DNA from: Pectinophora gossypiella
Lineage: Eukaryota; Arthropoda; Insecta; Lepidoptera; Gelechiidae
Length of the DNA: 64,000 nt
Assembly: GCF_024362695.1 (NCBI RefSeq)
Contig: NC_065422.1
Span: 11,345,534-11,409,533, forward strand
Direction of reading: 5' to 3'
In this document: piece after piece, positions 13,301 through 28,300 of the stretch
How the letters are laid out: each line of letters begins with the position of its first letter
Numbering within the stretch: the first letter of the stretch is position 1
Made by a program: the position numbers and the translations under genes
Notes under the pieces: generated by a model
Databases searched by the model: none
The model's input: the letters and a program-made list of their open reading frames with translations, nothing else
What the model was told of the DNA's origin: nothing

Positions 13301-16300
13301 GATTGAGGATTGATGGAGGTGTTTGGGCTAGCTCGGGATCACCAGTTTAACGTGGCTTTCGAAGCACGGAATCATCTTACTTTTTCGGACAATCACGTGG
13401 TTGAGTTTGGTATGTCCTACCCAATCAAAGGACAGTGTTTTCGACAATGTTCCCATCGGGAATCGAATCTGGACCCCGATAACCCACCGTGTACGACATT
13501 TTAGGGTAGATCTTCGAACACTGGAATCTCTGGTCTTTTTGCAAGTATCTAGTTAGAAGTTACGAAGTTGGCGACATACATAAGTTCTAACTGCAAACGC
13601 AAAAAGTCAAAAGATTCTCGCATATTTTTGCGTTTATGGTAATGATATTGACATCTGGTGTTCCAAGAACTGCCCTTCTCCACTTTTAGCACTATCTCAC
13701 ACTATATAAATAACACTAGTAATATAGGAAACTTACCCCATATGTAAACAGAGTATACAAATGATGCGTTTCCATACGTATTTTTAGCGGAACACGTATA
13801 TTCGCCGAAGTCGGTTAAATTGGCCACAAATCTGCAACAAAGATTGGATAGCCTCTGATAATGTGAAATCTAATTACAGACATATAGGGCTAAGCCGAGA
13901 TTATGGAATTGCATTTGCTTGTGATCCTGACACACTTATCTTTTAATTTTAATGAGGTTCCTAATTCCTATTGGGGGCAACTGTAAATCAGACGTGTCTA
14001 GTGTGAGAAACGGGAGCATAAATCAAAGAATAACACTACGTGTAGAACGGTAACTTTCCGCCCCGCACCGATTCGTATCGAGCTGATTTACCTCACCCCC
14101 TCTGGATCTTAAGTAACGCGAAGGGCGCGGGGTCTGTCTCGCTGGCACTAACGCGGTATGGTGACATACGGTAACCATTACATTTTTGTAAAGAATTCCT
14201 GGGATGTGACAGGATAAAATAGCCATAAATTAGCATTAAAACGGTCCCAGTGTCGTCTCTTCTACGGTCATGGGCATTAATATGTATACACTTTGGTACC
14301 ATGTCACATTAACTTTTTTGACAAATTGAATTGTAAGTCTCACTAAATGTCAAATATGTTAGTGCGACAGAGTCCTTAAGTGGGTACATTACTCATGACT
14401 GTACACTGCACAGTGTCAGACGGATGTACCTTAATCCAAACTCGTCGATATATTTCCTGTCTTCTTTAATGAGTTCACCATTCTGCAGCCACTCTATCTG
14501 TGGTTTGGGCACCCCTCGACCAGTGCACGGTAGTTCTACTAGACTGCCTTCTACTACTTCCAGTTGCGGTTCGATGTCTGGTTGTGCAATTGCTGGTGGC
14601 ACTGGAAGAAAATAATAATAAGTAATACAAAGAGAAAATGAATGGATGAACATCTTATGGCACACATTTACAAGGAAAAACGTAAACTAAAGTACGTAAA
14701 GGTGGCCTTGCCAAGCAATGACTTCCAGAGATACGAAAACAATTTGACAGATGGGAAGTAAGTCGCCGATTACGTTGAGTCGTTGAGTTGAGTAATTTGA
14801 AGACAGCCTAATCCTCAAATTGTAGGAATCACAGATCTTTGGTTGCAGTGATACTTGGAGTGCTGACCATGTCCGTTATCAGGATTCTTCTTATCGTGTG
14901 GGTTGTGAGGTGGAATACCAGCCTCATCAACGGCCTCCGTGGTCCAGCGGTTGAGCGTTGGGCTCACGATCCGGAGATCCCGGGTTCGAATCCCGGTGGG
15001 GACATATCACAAAAATCACTTTGTGATCCCTAGTTTGGTTAGGACATTACAGGCTGGTCCGAAAGTAAAACGATCCGTGCTTCGGAAGGCACGTTAAGCC
15101 GTTAGTACTTACAAGCAAGTAAGTAGTCGTTACATGAGCCATGTCAGGGGTCTTTGACGGTTCAATAATAACCCTGACACCAGGGTTGATGAGTTTGGTA
15201 ATTCACCTCACAACCCACACGATAGAAGATCAGGATTCTACGAAAAACAAAATATCAAAACGTTGCATTACCATATACGACTAACGTGAAGTTTTTCCTG
15301 GTAGATCCCAAAATGCTCGTCGCTTTGCAGGTAAACACTCCCGAGTCGTATTCTGTCGCTTTCTCAATTACCAATTCACTTGTGTTTGTTAAATATCTGG
15401 AAGATTCGACATCGAACATATTAACTTATATCATTATTGACAGTTTGAAAGTAACACAACCGCAACACCCAAATGCTTCGGTTGCGGTTTGCGGATACAT
15501 CCCGCTTAGAGACGATACTGAACATCCAAATCTAACGACCCGATTGCTCTAGCCATAGAGGCGGCATGAGCTCGCGACAACCAAAGAAAGAAAAAATATT
15601 TATTCGACATACAACACTTCAAGACCCCGATTGCACTGGGATGGTCGAAGATTTTCCTCTCTCTCTTTATTTAAGAGCTACGCTCTTGTCGGCCTATCTA
15701 TGGAGTAATCGCCTTCATTACTCCATAGATAGGGCGTGTAGAACTGTGGTTGCCCCAATCGCATTCCTTCCTCATATCTTATATAATGTACCGGGACCTG
15801 GTGGGAGTTCTCAGCGTCTCCCATTTATACGGTCAAGTAATTTTATTAAGTCATTTGCGGCAAGTAACGGAAAAACCAACGGATCTGTCAGATCCCTTCC
15901 ATACTATTTAGATTTAGTACCAACGAAGCGTTCTTTTTGCAGTTTAGGTAGGAACCGTAGTATATTGTTATCCGGATAAGAAAATTACACGGATAACATA
16001 CATACTCACGCCTTTCCCTCCGAGGTAAGCAAAGACCATGGAATTATATTTGCTTCGATCCTGACACACTTCTTTTGCTTCCTCCACATTCATCAATCGT
16101 TTCATACACGCACGCCGGTTCAGAGTAGCTCGTACTAAACCTTTCCTAAGGACATCTCCAATTTGGTCCATATTCGTCCTTCTAGGTCTACACTACAAGA
16201 TAACAAAATGAAGGGGTGTCTGCTGAAATTAACACCATTATACTTACACATTTCTGGAATAGCTAACAGGCCGGTTGTTCTTAGTCCACGTGACAATAGG

Positions 16301-19300
16301 AGGCGGTACGCCTACCGCTTCGCATGAGAAAGTCACTTTCTTCCCTGCCTGTACTTCTAGCGGCTTGTCTGTTTTATTTGCCTCACGTTTGATTTCTGGA
16401 GGATCTAATAATATGTAAATAAAGTTTATATGTATTTAGGTATATTCTGTATTTAGCGTTTTATTTAGTGAGAAACACCGATTAGTACTTAGAGAAGTTA
16501 GACTTTTATAAAAATCGGATCGGATCGGGTACCTAAATCCGATAAGAGGGACACAATAGTAAAAAAGACCTTAGACTATTGTGTCCCTCTTATCGGAGTA
16601 ACTACAAATACAACGATTTACATTACAAAATATATTGTGTGCGATGGAGGATTTTAAAGAGTTATTTATGTGGGTGTCTTCCATCTGATATCAATGTAAC
16701 GTTTATTCCTTGCGCATAACTAGATAACTCACGTCAATATTTATGGGTGGTGGGTTAAGGGTGGGGGGAGCTTTTAGTTTTTCCTTGTGCCTGTTCTGTG
16801 TGATTGATATCACGTGGCTTTCAGGATTTGTGCCCGGTTAATGGCAATAAACTCGCTCTATTACATGGGACTTAAACATAGTTAGTAGCTATGTTACGTG
16901 TATGTGTGTGTGTGTGTAATAGTGTTTTCTCATTCATTCATCAACTAGCGAGGTGTTTAGTTATTTCGCAGTAGTCATTATGTACCAATCATTCTCAATT
17001 TTCTTTTAACAACTAAAACGCTAGTGAAAGCGTAAAAGGATCAGCAGACTGAAACATTACAGAAATATTATAAGATACTTACACTGAACAACCAACAAAG
17101 CGTCGTACTCGTCCCTCCCAACAATATTCTCCGCGACACATCTGTACACGCCCCAATGGTAGCTCTCGACGTTAGTGAGGATCACCTCCGAACGGTTCTC
17201 ATTCATGATGACGTCACGCGGCAGAGTAGAGAAATGATCAGAGCCATCGCGTCTAAACTGCCAAGATAGATAGGGTTCAGGGTTGCCTTTTATTACTCTG
17301 TAACAAGATATGGTAATATTTTTAATTACCGTCGTTCTTTATCTTCATAATAATAGGTACTTATAAATATATTATCTCAAATTAAGTACTAAATCAAACT
17401 ACGATTCGTTTTATGTGGCAGGGGGGTTAAAAAGGCCACACCGCAGCAGTTTATCTAAAAAGCAATATTAGCGACTTTTGCATACATAAAAATAATTGTG
17501 TAGTCTAAAAATGTCCCACACATACATACATAAACTCACGCCTATTTCCCACCGGGGTAAGCAGAGACTATAGAATTCCATTTGCTTCGATCCTGACACA
17601 CTTCTCTTGCTTTTCTACAAATGTCAAATAGCAATATTGCTTTTTTTTAATTCGTTCAATATGGCCTTTTTACCCCCCGAACTCTCAGAACCGTCACTCT
17701 TCAGAAGGCCAATTTAAGTGCTTTTTTTGTTTCATCGCGATTTTATCTAATAATAATGGATGGTACAGTGAAGTGTTAAGTTACCAATAATTCTGCCATA
17801 ATATTATCCTGATTTTTCCGCGAGAAGACCATCAGCATGGAACATTTAAATGATAACATACAAAATCTCACCTACATGTGAGTATGGTTGATTTTCCCTT
17901 CTGAGTCACCCTTCGCACCGGTTCCTTGAATAATACAGGACTTTCTGAAAAATACAAACGGAATACATACATTCATGTGTTTTATGAGATTTCCTTTTCA
18001 AAGCACCTACCCGTGCTTAGCGAAACCCACAACAAGGAAATTGAAAACGTCTGAACCAGCAGCTGTTGTCAAACAGGGACGAGCGTGTTAACCGCACCAC
18101 CGGGTCCTTATCCTGTGCATGTCCACATTTTCGATTTAACATTCTATTTATTTTTTATCGGTGCTTGAATTTGTAAGAAAACGTGGCGCGTCGCGCCAAA
18201 CAGCTTATGTACATGTGTATAGAATCTGAATACATAAACGCAAATCTCGGGCTAATCTCAAAAACGAATGAATGTGCGTGCAATATTTACTATTATTATT
18301 AGATAAAACAAGCATGCAAAAATATGTACTTATCTTACCCAATCCATCGACATTCAAACTGCCTTGGACCTCTATCTTTTCGAATCCATTATCAGCATTG
18401 CACTTATATATTCCAAGATTTTCGAATTCCAGTTTAAGAATATATAAAGTATCATTTTTTTCTGTTAGGTAGACGTTATCGTTCATAGTAAGTTGTGTAT
18501 CGTTGTGGTACCATCGTATTTGCGGGGAGGGGTAGGAATCTACTCGACACGGCAACGTTATTTGGGAGTACAGTTGTTCTATCATATCTGTGAAATAAAA
18601 TAGTAGAGTTCTCTTACTGCAACACGTATAAACGTTCCAAAACGGACTACAGACTTTATGGCATGCAATAGTTAGGAAGGAAAAAAACAATAATAATACT
18701 AGGAGTAATAAAAACAGGAGAAAGAATCATTAGGACCATGGATACTTAGGACTAAAGTGGTTCGGAAAATAAAAATGAGGAAAATACATTTTAGGATGTA
18801 CAATAAAGAACCGAAGAAATCATTTCAAAGACAAAAAAAATGTTGAATACTGCGCAGGAATGAAATATGACATTAATAACGAAGAGTCGCGTTGAAACAT
18901 TTCTGCCCTTTATGACAAAAAAATATATTTACCAGTAAATCCTTCCACCAATTTCATCTTCCTCCTAACATCGACAGTAACGCTGTCTTGATGAATACCC
19001 TCAGAGTTTTCACCGAAACAGAAATACGTCCCTTTCACGTTTTCCTTCGAACTGTCTAAAGTCAGGACGCTTTTATACTTGTTCGGTTCCAGTTGTGTTA
19101 CCTGAAATAGGATGAGAGTAAAGCTCTATGCACACAGGCCTTATCGGGAGCGTTCCAGACTGGGAAGCGGGAGTTTGTGTTAATCCACCACCTGTGTACA
19201 GTCATGAGCAATATAATGTACCCACTTTAGGACTCTGTCGCACTAACATATTTGACATTTAGTGACTTACAGTTCAATTTGTCAAAAAAGTTAATGTGAC

Positions 19301-22300
19301 ATGATACCAAAGTGTATTACACTTCTCATCAAAAAAATCGAAACACTTCCGTTTTCATTGTTTCTGTCCGAATTTAACACAAAAAAGAATTCATACGATG
19401 AAAAAAAATACATAAATGTATAGCTGGCAGTTTGGCCATTACAGTAATAAGCGAAAATTCTAAATTCAAAATTAGAATTTCATTTGTTTATCTTATAAAC
19501 GAAATGAATCACTGTTTTGAGACAAATGTGTGTTTAGGGTTGGAGTACATTTAGCGTTTAAAAACTAAAAATTGGCGCCTATCCTTAAACTTTTTGTTTT
19601 TTATTTCAATACTGTGACTTTGGGACGTCTGAAAAAAGGTTTTTTTTCTAAAACGTATGGATACTTCGCCCACAGAAGCCGCCCAAGTTGTGGCATTGCT
19701 GGATTCTGGCCTTAGTCAGCGTGTTGTGGCTGCAAGACTGCATCTAAGCCTGTCATCTGTTCATAGAGTCTATAAACGTTATCGGGAGACTGGTTTGTTC
19801 ACGCGCCGTTCAGGATCTGGCAGGAATCGGGTCACTTCTGAGCGAGATGATCGATTTATTGTAACAACTTCTTTAAGAAATCGACGCCTTAACGCTTTTC
19901 AACTGCAGCAGCGGCTTCGTGTTGTACGAAGGGTGGCTGTAAGTGACTCTACAATTAGAAGAAGGTTGAAGGATCGTGGACTGGTACCGCATAAGCCAGC
20001 AAATGGGCCGAAATTAGCTGCAGACCATCAAAGAGCGCGCCTTAACTTTGCACGTGAGCACCTAAATTGGTCATACCTACAGTGGAGCAGTTCTCTTTTC
20101 TGATGAGTGTAAAATTATGCTGTATGGTAACGACGGAAGGAACAAGGTCTACAGAAGAGACGGAGAACGCTATGCACAATGCTGCATTGAAGAAAAGGTC
20201 AGCTATGGTGGCGGTTCGTGGACGGTTTGGGGAGGAATCAGCGCCGACGGTAAGACAGAGCTTGCTTTCGTGTCTGGGCCACGTCTGCCTGCACTAAACT
20301 GTCATCGGTACGTCGAAGAGTGTCTCGAGCCTCATGTGATGCCCTATGCATTTTATTGGCAACGGCTTCATATTCATGCACGACAATGCTAGGGCTCACA
20401 CCGCGGGCGTCGTACGAGATTATCTTAACGAAGTCGATATCTCTATTATGGAATGGCCAGCAAGAAGCCCGGACATGAATCCCATTGAACATCTGTGGGA
20501 TGAATTAAAGAGACGAATTCGAGCAAGAGATCCTGCCCCAGAAACACTTAGCCAGCTGCAAGATGCAATCCAAGAGGAATGGGACAATATACCACAGCAT
20601 GTGATCGTGACTCTCATCCGATCGATGAAGAACCGTATGGAAGCAGTAATTAGAGCTCGGGGAGGGAATACAAGTTATTAAATAAACGTTTTTTACCTAT
20701 TTTTTTTTCATTTATGTGTGTTGTTTTATCCATTTCCTTTATACTCCATACGGAATAAAAATGACTCATTTAACAAAATACGAAACCTATGAAAAATTCA
20801 TTTAAATTTAGAACATTAACATTAAGATTTGATAAGCTCATATTACTCACTATTAAACGACATTTAACATTTATTCCTAAATGTACACATTTTTCTGATA
20901 ATCCTGACAAAACGTAAACTTGCAAGGTGTTTCGATTTTTTTGATGAGAAGTGTATATAAATGCTCGTGACCGTACATTGAGTTTTAAGCTTTAAGCACA
21001 CCCTGGACACTCCATACAGAAATCTCATTATTACCGTGTGCCGTCTAACGTGTAAGTGCGATCGAGACAGTCCAGGTATGTTCCCCCTTACTTGTGTCTT
21101 ACTGTAATTTAGACTAAAGTAAAACTCAGAGGGGGTGAGGCAAGTCTAGCTCGGCGCCCGATACGAACTGGTGCGGGGCAGAGTTACAGTTGCTTTGAGA
21201 TAATAGTCCAGTCATCACATCCCCAGCGTCTTTCCGATTTTACGGGGTCCGCTTACCTACCTTGTAGATTTGTTAGGTCCACTTTTTTTACAGAAGTGAC
21301 TGCTTAACTGACCTTCCTACCTTAAAGGAAAACTAGCCCAACTACAAGTTAAGTCATTTACCTGCCCAAGTGTAGGGCGTATTTATTATTTATTATAGGC
21401 CGTTTATTCTACTTACCGTATTATTAAGGAATCTCTCAGTTTCTCTATGCCAAAGTATTCGCGGCGTTGGTTTCGCTTCGATATTGCAAACAATTTCAAT
21501 ACTCGTGCCATTAATTATTGTTATATTCTTTGGGCCTTCTATTAATACTTCAGGTTTTATTAGAATGCTTATTTCTACGGCATCAGACGCTGCGAAATAC
21601 GAGTACTTAGTAAAAAAAAGTTAGGTTTTACAAGTTAATACAGACTTTCGCCCTGACAAACATACGCATAAACATAAGCGCAAAAGCGCAAACAAAACAT
21701 AAGCGCAAAATCTTTAGGGTATACTTATTGTTATAAATATTCTCCCACAATATTGTGGGAACAGGGGGGTTAAAATGGCCACATCGAAGCAATTCATCTA
21801 AAAAAACACATAACAACTACACATTGGTACTTTGGTTATGCATCATCATCATCAGCCCATTAACGTCCCCACGGAGATCGGGCCTTAAACCATCACGCGG
21901 GCCCAGTGCGGATTGATGGTTATTAACTACTGCATGCAGCCGGGACCAAAGGCTTAACGTGCCTTCCGAAGCACGGAAAAGCTCCAGATGAAAACTTTTT
22001 TTCTTGTGGTCACCCATCCTATGACCGGACTTTGCGAAAGTTGCTTAACTTCAACAATCGCAGACCGAGCGCGTTTACCGCTGCGCCACCGAGCTCCTCG
22101 ATATTGACAAAACGTCCGTCCGGCATGGGCGATAAGCTAATACTAAAAAAAAGTAAGAAATACCTTCATATAACCCTCTAATTGCTTTACATTTCCACTG
22201 CCCTTCCTCATTTACATCTCTAACATCCAACATGTCAGTATAACTCCCAGTGACTTCGACCTCCTTCACGCTAGTGCCGTTAGGGGCCAGCCAGATGATC

Positions 22301-25300
22301 TGATCAGCATTGTCGACGCTACAAACAAGTTGTATATCGGAATGTCTTGGTTTCACTAAGGAATGTGGACCTAGTATTTGGACTATAGGTGTGGTTAATA
22401 CTGTTATTTGTGTTGACTGCACATTGTGGCCACCTGTGACAAAAAAACATAATTATTTTTTAAATAAGTATCATCTTTTAGGTTTAACAGAAGGCTCGGT
22501 TATGTGTGGGTACGGTCACGAGCATTAATATGTATACACTGTACTGGTACTATGTCACATTAACTTTTTTGACAAATTGAACTGTAAGTTTCATTAAATG
22601 TCAAATATGTTATTAGTGTGACAGAGTCCTAAAGTGGGTACATAATGTTGCTCATGACTGTACTTAGTTCATCTTTCGATGGACCTCTGACTAACAGTCG
22701 TGCGTAAGCTTAGGTTATGCATCACCTTTTGAATATTACATAAAATAAAAATACGTTTAGACGACTGTTATGTTCAGAAGTTTTGCTTTACATACATTAT
22801 ACCATTATCTATAGATTTTAATATCGATTTATTGTATCTTTTGGAATTTATCTCGCCGTTATGTTGACAGGATCTGACAATCTTAATCGGATGTTTTTGC
22901 AGATTTTCTCGGATCTCCGGTCGGTAAAAATGTTCGTACGTACGCACCTCTGCTCACAGCAACACACGAATACAATCCACTGTCTCGTTCACTAATATTT
23001 GTTATACTTTTATTGAACACATAAACTCCTTCCATGTTTGGTTCCAAATTAATGTCAGTCACTAAAACAGAAATACAAAAAAAGATAACTTCTGTAAACT
23101 TTAGGTTCATCATATCCACCTACCTTAGTACTTCATATCAACAATGGCTGTGAGTTGGTTTATGATTACTTGTGGCTCTGGCGACCCTATTAGGGATCAC
23201 GGGCGTGAGTTTATGTGTTTGTAAACTTTAGCATAACATAAATATAATATATACGTCCCACTGATAGGCAGATTTTTTTTGACATGATTTATTGTAGATT
23301 TGCCGCAGATGGCATTAACTACTTGGCCGGACAAATGGGGAGCGCTGAAGGTTCTCACCCGGTACAACGTTTAAGACAACAGGTCGATAGCGATAAGCGC
23401 TGAATGAGGGAAATCGTCGACCACGCCGGCGGGGTCGGTATCGGGGTCCTGAAGTGTTTGGTGTCGCGAGCTGATTGGCTGCCTTCGCTTCATTCTACCG
23501 GAGGGGGTATAAATAGGGTATTTCACTGGGTCAAAGATAAATTACAAACTGCTTATCTCGAAATAGAAGCCAGTGTAAGACGATCAGAAATCAACCTCAT
23601 TTTACTTTTCGATTTATTTTCGAATTTTATTTATGATTTAAGTAACAATGAGTACGACGTTTGACCGCCTTTTTTGATGACATCACAGGACAGTATTTTC
23701 ATACAAACTCCAAAGAATACTTTCGTTTTGACGTTTTGAAAAAAGTATCTCATTTGACTAGGTTGTGAAAAGCTTATTATAAAATGCTAATCTAGAAATA
23801 GATGTTAGTCTTAGGTGATCAAAAAGCAAACTATGTTTTCTTTTAAACTTATTTTAGAATTTAAATTACGAATTAAATCACAATGAGTACGGTGGTTGAC
23901 TGTTTTTTATTGATGACGTCACTACTACGGTATTTCCATACAAATTCAATAGAAGTTGTTCGTTTTGATGTTTCGTAAAAAGTATCTTATTTGATTAGGG
24001 TGCATAATAACTTGTTCAGATTAATACTTACCATATTGATTCTGGGTACCATTAAATACTAGCTGATACTTTAACAACAGAGCGTCACTAAGCACTTTAC
24101 ATGAAATAGTTACGCTATCTCCAATTTGTATCGTTTGATTATTTGGCGCGATTGAAACTTTCGGTGGATCCACTGAAATTAAATAAACAAAGGTCGGTGA
24201 AGCACAGGAACTCAGTTCATCGTGCGATGGATGTACAATCACTGCCCGAAAAATTTCGTGAGTTTTCAAATCGATTCGTTGCGATGTTACGAGCACACAA
24301 TTATGCCTATTGCGCAGAAAATTATGCTTAATAGTTCGATTAGAAAGTTTAGATTTGTTTGTAGCTACATTGTTCTCTTTTTCGAGATTTGAATCCGTGA
24401 CCATAGGATGTAAATCACGCGATCTCACGGTATTATGTGTTATGTTACATAAATACATAAAATTAATTCATTCTACCTATAGAGACGGTATGTAAAGTAT
24501 TATCAGTCCCTGTAGTTATGTGGTATACCGACTTGCTTTTCAAACGGGGAGCACTTTCGAACCCCGGTACCGTATTTGCACTAATTAGTTATTTGTTAGC
24601 TTATCTTAAGTGCAGTTTTGACAAACACAATTGGCTCGACCATTTTATAGACGGCGATACGGCTCGCCACCGATCACGCTAGTCTAACAGATGTAAGAGA
24701 GAAAGAAAGAAACATTTATTACTTCCGGACACCACAGACACAGACAGACAGGTACATTACATTCAACACAGGACAGAAACCACACGGAAATCAATCACGG
24801 ATATCCGAGTGAGGTGCGGGTACTTAGTTCGTCTTGCGATGGATGTACCCCTGAGCTTATGTTATGTAATGATTTAATTACCTAGCATGGTAACTTCAGT
24901 AACAGCTTGGCTGGTCCCGGCAATGTTTTTGGCGACACATTTGTACGATCCGACGTTTTCTTCCCTCATATCATCTATTACGTAGTCTAATGAGGTGCTT
25001 TGTCTGAAAGATTTATTATTAAATAAGTTTCTTTGTTGAAACAACACTTATTTTAACAAGGTCAATACACATTGGAAATGCACTGTGACGTGATAGAAAA
25101 ACGTGATAAAATGCCGGACATATTATTACGATTTTCTTGATTAAAATTCATAAATAAGTTAAATAGAACACATTAAATGTATTTCGTCAGTTTTAAACCC
25201 GTCTTTATTTAGTAATCAGAATTTCATAATTTATCTTGAACCTAGTACAGTCATGAGCAATATAATGTATCCACTTTAGGACTCTGTCGCACTAACATAT

Positions 25301-28300
25301 TTGACATTTAGTGAGACTTACAGTACAATTTGTCAAAAAAGTTAATGTGACATGGTACCAAAGTGTATATATATTAATGCTCGTGCCCGTACACGACCCA
25401 ATTGTCATTGTAATTTACATTTGTGAATTTGTGAAACAGACCCCTGGTGCACAGAAATACTTACAAACTGGAAATTTGCGGTTGTATCTTAACGTTATCT
25501 TTAGTCCACATCGCAGTAAGCGGCACCAAACTTTCGATGGTGCAAGTTAAGACCACTCTCTCGCGAGCCCTCGCTACTACCTGGGATAAAATATCAAATT
25601 GATTTAGAGAAACCAAATATTACAATACTAGTCAATTGTGCTCGAGCTCGTATGCTCGAAGAGCTCGGTGGCGCAGCGGTAAACGCGCTCGGTCTGCGAT
25701 TGTTGAAGTTAAGCAACTTTCGCAAAGGCCGGTCATAGGATGGGTGACCACAAAAAAAAGTTTTCATTTCGAAGCACGGAGGCACGTTAAGCCGTTGGTC
25801 CCGGCTGCATTAGCAGTCGTTAATAACCATCAATCCGCACTGGGCCCGCGTGATGGTTTAAGGCCCGAGCTCCCTATCCATCCATAGGGAAGGCCCGTGC
25901 AGCAGCAGTGGGGACGTTAATGGGCTGATGATGATGAGTCAATTGTAACCTCATAGGCTTAGATTTTCTTGCGCTAACTCTGGCTGCAAAACGCGTGTCT
26001 ATGTATGTTTGTCAGCGCATTGTTTAGAAACTACAAATTGTACTGCAACAATTCTTTATTTAACCTTTTTATATTCTAAGTAATCTTACCCTTTGATTCA
26101 CCATCAGATACGGAACGTCTGGAAAAGAAGCATGTAACTCAATTATTAACATTGCTTATAAAGTTAGGATTACGCTACAAACATTTTTTCTACGGCGTTT
26201 TCTACCTGGTGGTTTTGCCTGTACAGCCGTAGCGCCGATACGCCTCAGTTCCTGATGGTACTCGTCATGACCATTGATCTAAACAAAAGCAAGATTAATT
26301 AAATTATCGTACAAAAGCAGGAACAAAATAAATCGCGAATAAGCGAATAAACAGACGATGTCTTGATCCCAAGAGTTAAAAAATAAAAAACCTCACGTCA
26401 TTCATGCTAAACCGTATGCTCAAAACTGACAGCTAGCATTTCAAGGTTAGCCCAGCTGACGTCATGTTACCCTAAGTTGCCATTTCGTAACTCCCATGGG
26501 CGCTGGGCCCGTAAGGGCATCCGCCGGCGGGGACGCGGTTGTTTGCTATTCCCGTATCCCCGCCACACGGCGGCAAGGACGAACACCTTTGGGTTTTAGT
26601 GGGTATACCGGGCGGCCACACCCGGGGAGCCCCACATAACCACGTCGTCCCCCCGGGCGGCGTGGTATGCGTAACGCATTTCTCAACGTAAAAAAAAAGT
26701 TGCCATTTCGTAACAAATACATTCGCCACGTCCACCGTTTTTAATTTACTTAGCACGGAAAATTTCGTACTTTTAGTAAAAGATTTACGTACTTACAGTT
26801 TAATGATTTTTGTTTATACGACAAATAATAGTAATTAAATACATTAATCAGTAATTCATTTAATTTTCAATAATAAAATTTACGGAATGTTGGAGATATA
26901 TCAATTCAATGGTCACAATTACGTCATCAAGGGCCAGCAATGGCGGCTTGTCATAGGATATATCTATACTATAAGGCATACCTGGTCTTCTTATACCATG
27001 ACGTCTTTAATGGACGACCCCTTACATACTCTAATGTTAAATAGGCATGATATTATGTGTGTATGTAATGTAGTGATGACTTACAGCAATGTAGAAGAAG
27101 TCATCAGGAGGTACGAAAGCATCAGCCAAGTATATCTTCCTCTGAGCATCAAGTTCGTGCAACGGTATTTCAAACAGTGTCTTCCCATCAAGGCCCAATA
27201 CCTCCGCATAGCTGATATTAACAGGCCGGTCTATTTGGGTTAGCGATATCAACATGTGGTTATAAGTGCCTGAAAGAGAAAACAATTAATGGACGGGAGA
27301 CTTTTTATCCATTCACTGTATTAGCGGGAATACATAATGAGGGAAACCAAACCAAATACCCCAGAAATGTGTTTACGGAGACATGACCTAACCAGTTATT
27401 GACCCGATTTTCCCTTGAAATTGGAAGGTCAGATTTACAGTGGCTTCAGTGAAACACCAGACGTTCAGTTTAGGTAAGCGGATCCTATCAAAATGGGATA
27501 ATATTAGGGAGACGATGAAGTAATGTGATTTCTTACCTTGCAAAGGTCTATAACTAGTCTCAGCCATGGACGTAGGTCGCTCCACCGAGAAGCCGTGATT
27601 AAACGTCAGGTTAGACAGCCCCACCACCTTGACGGAAAAGTCCTCTTGGCTGCCTGTCGTTATCGTCCAGTTTCCCGGCTCTGGTTGCAGGACTTTTACC
27701 ACCTGAAATCATAGAATAAAGTACTAAATACTGCTACTGAGCGTAAACAAACAGCGAGCGACAACAAAATATTGTTAAAAATTGTTTAAAGTGTTAATTG
27801 TACAGTTATTTCGTTGAAGTTACATTTATAGTGTCACAAACTTGCTCTGAAAGTGGAGGTGTGAAGTTTCTCCTCAAATAACAGTGTAAAAAGTGAAATT
27901 ATTAATGTGGATTGTTGACTGGAATAATTTGAATATTTTCTTTGAATCTGATCAAGAAACTACTATTTACATCAATATTCTTTCGATATATATCTTATTA
28001 GACGAGTACATTTACATTTTGACTTAGAAATAGCAAGTGTCTGATAATAACCTAAAATATTACTGAATTATAAATACCGAATATAATATTTGACTAACAG
28101 CGCCATCTGTTGTTGAGTAGAAAAATTAAAATTCAGTAACAAATAATATTTCCTGCGCGCCCTAGTGTGAAATACCGGTACTTACAGTTGCAAATAACTG
28201 GACAATAGAGGGCAGTAAAATAAAGCTTGGTCAACATGTCGAACTCCGATAAAAATAAATATGAAGTATGCACTGGGTGCAAAAATCAGTTACCAAAGAA

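Larger units (their letters stand above)
19196..20976 (+). mobile_element. MITE-A copy interrupted by a Tc1 element
   Basis: MITE-A is about 150 bp with imperfect 15-bp inverted ends GTACAGTCATGAGCA. Here the left part is 19196-19319 and the right part 20954-20976, with the Tc1 element between. Other copies without Tc1 run through this point. Confidence 0.85.

Noticed and set aside
14930..15003. tRNA gene with A and B boxes
   Set aside because: The same head recurs with a SINE body and tail at several places, and no complete cloverleaf with a 3' acceptor was seen.
19657..20681. Host gene derived from Tc1 transposase
   Set aside because: Two frameshifts, intact terminal repeats and TA flanks show an ordinary inactivated transposon.
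25700..25752. 5S rRNA gene fragment
   Set aside because: Only promoter-like blocks match, and all three occurrences are embedded in the same SINE.
26887..27243. 118-codon plus-strand frame
   Set aside because: Covers MITE-B and the antisense of hemicentin exon 6.
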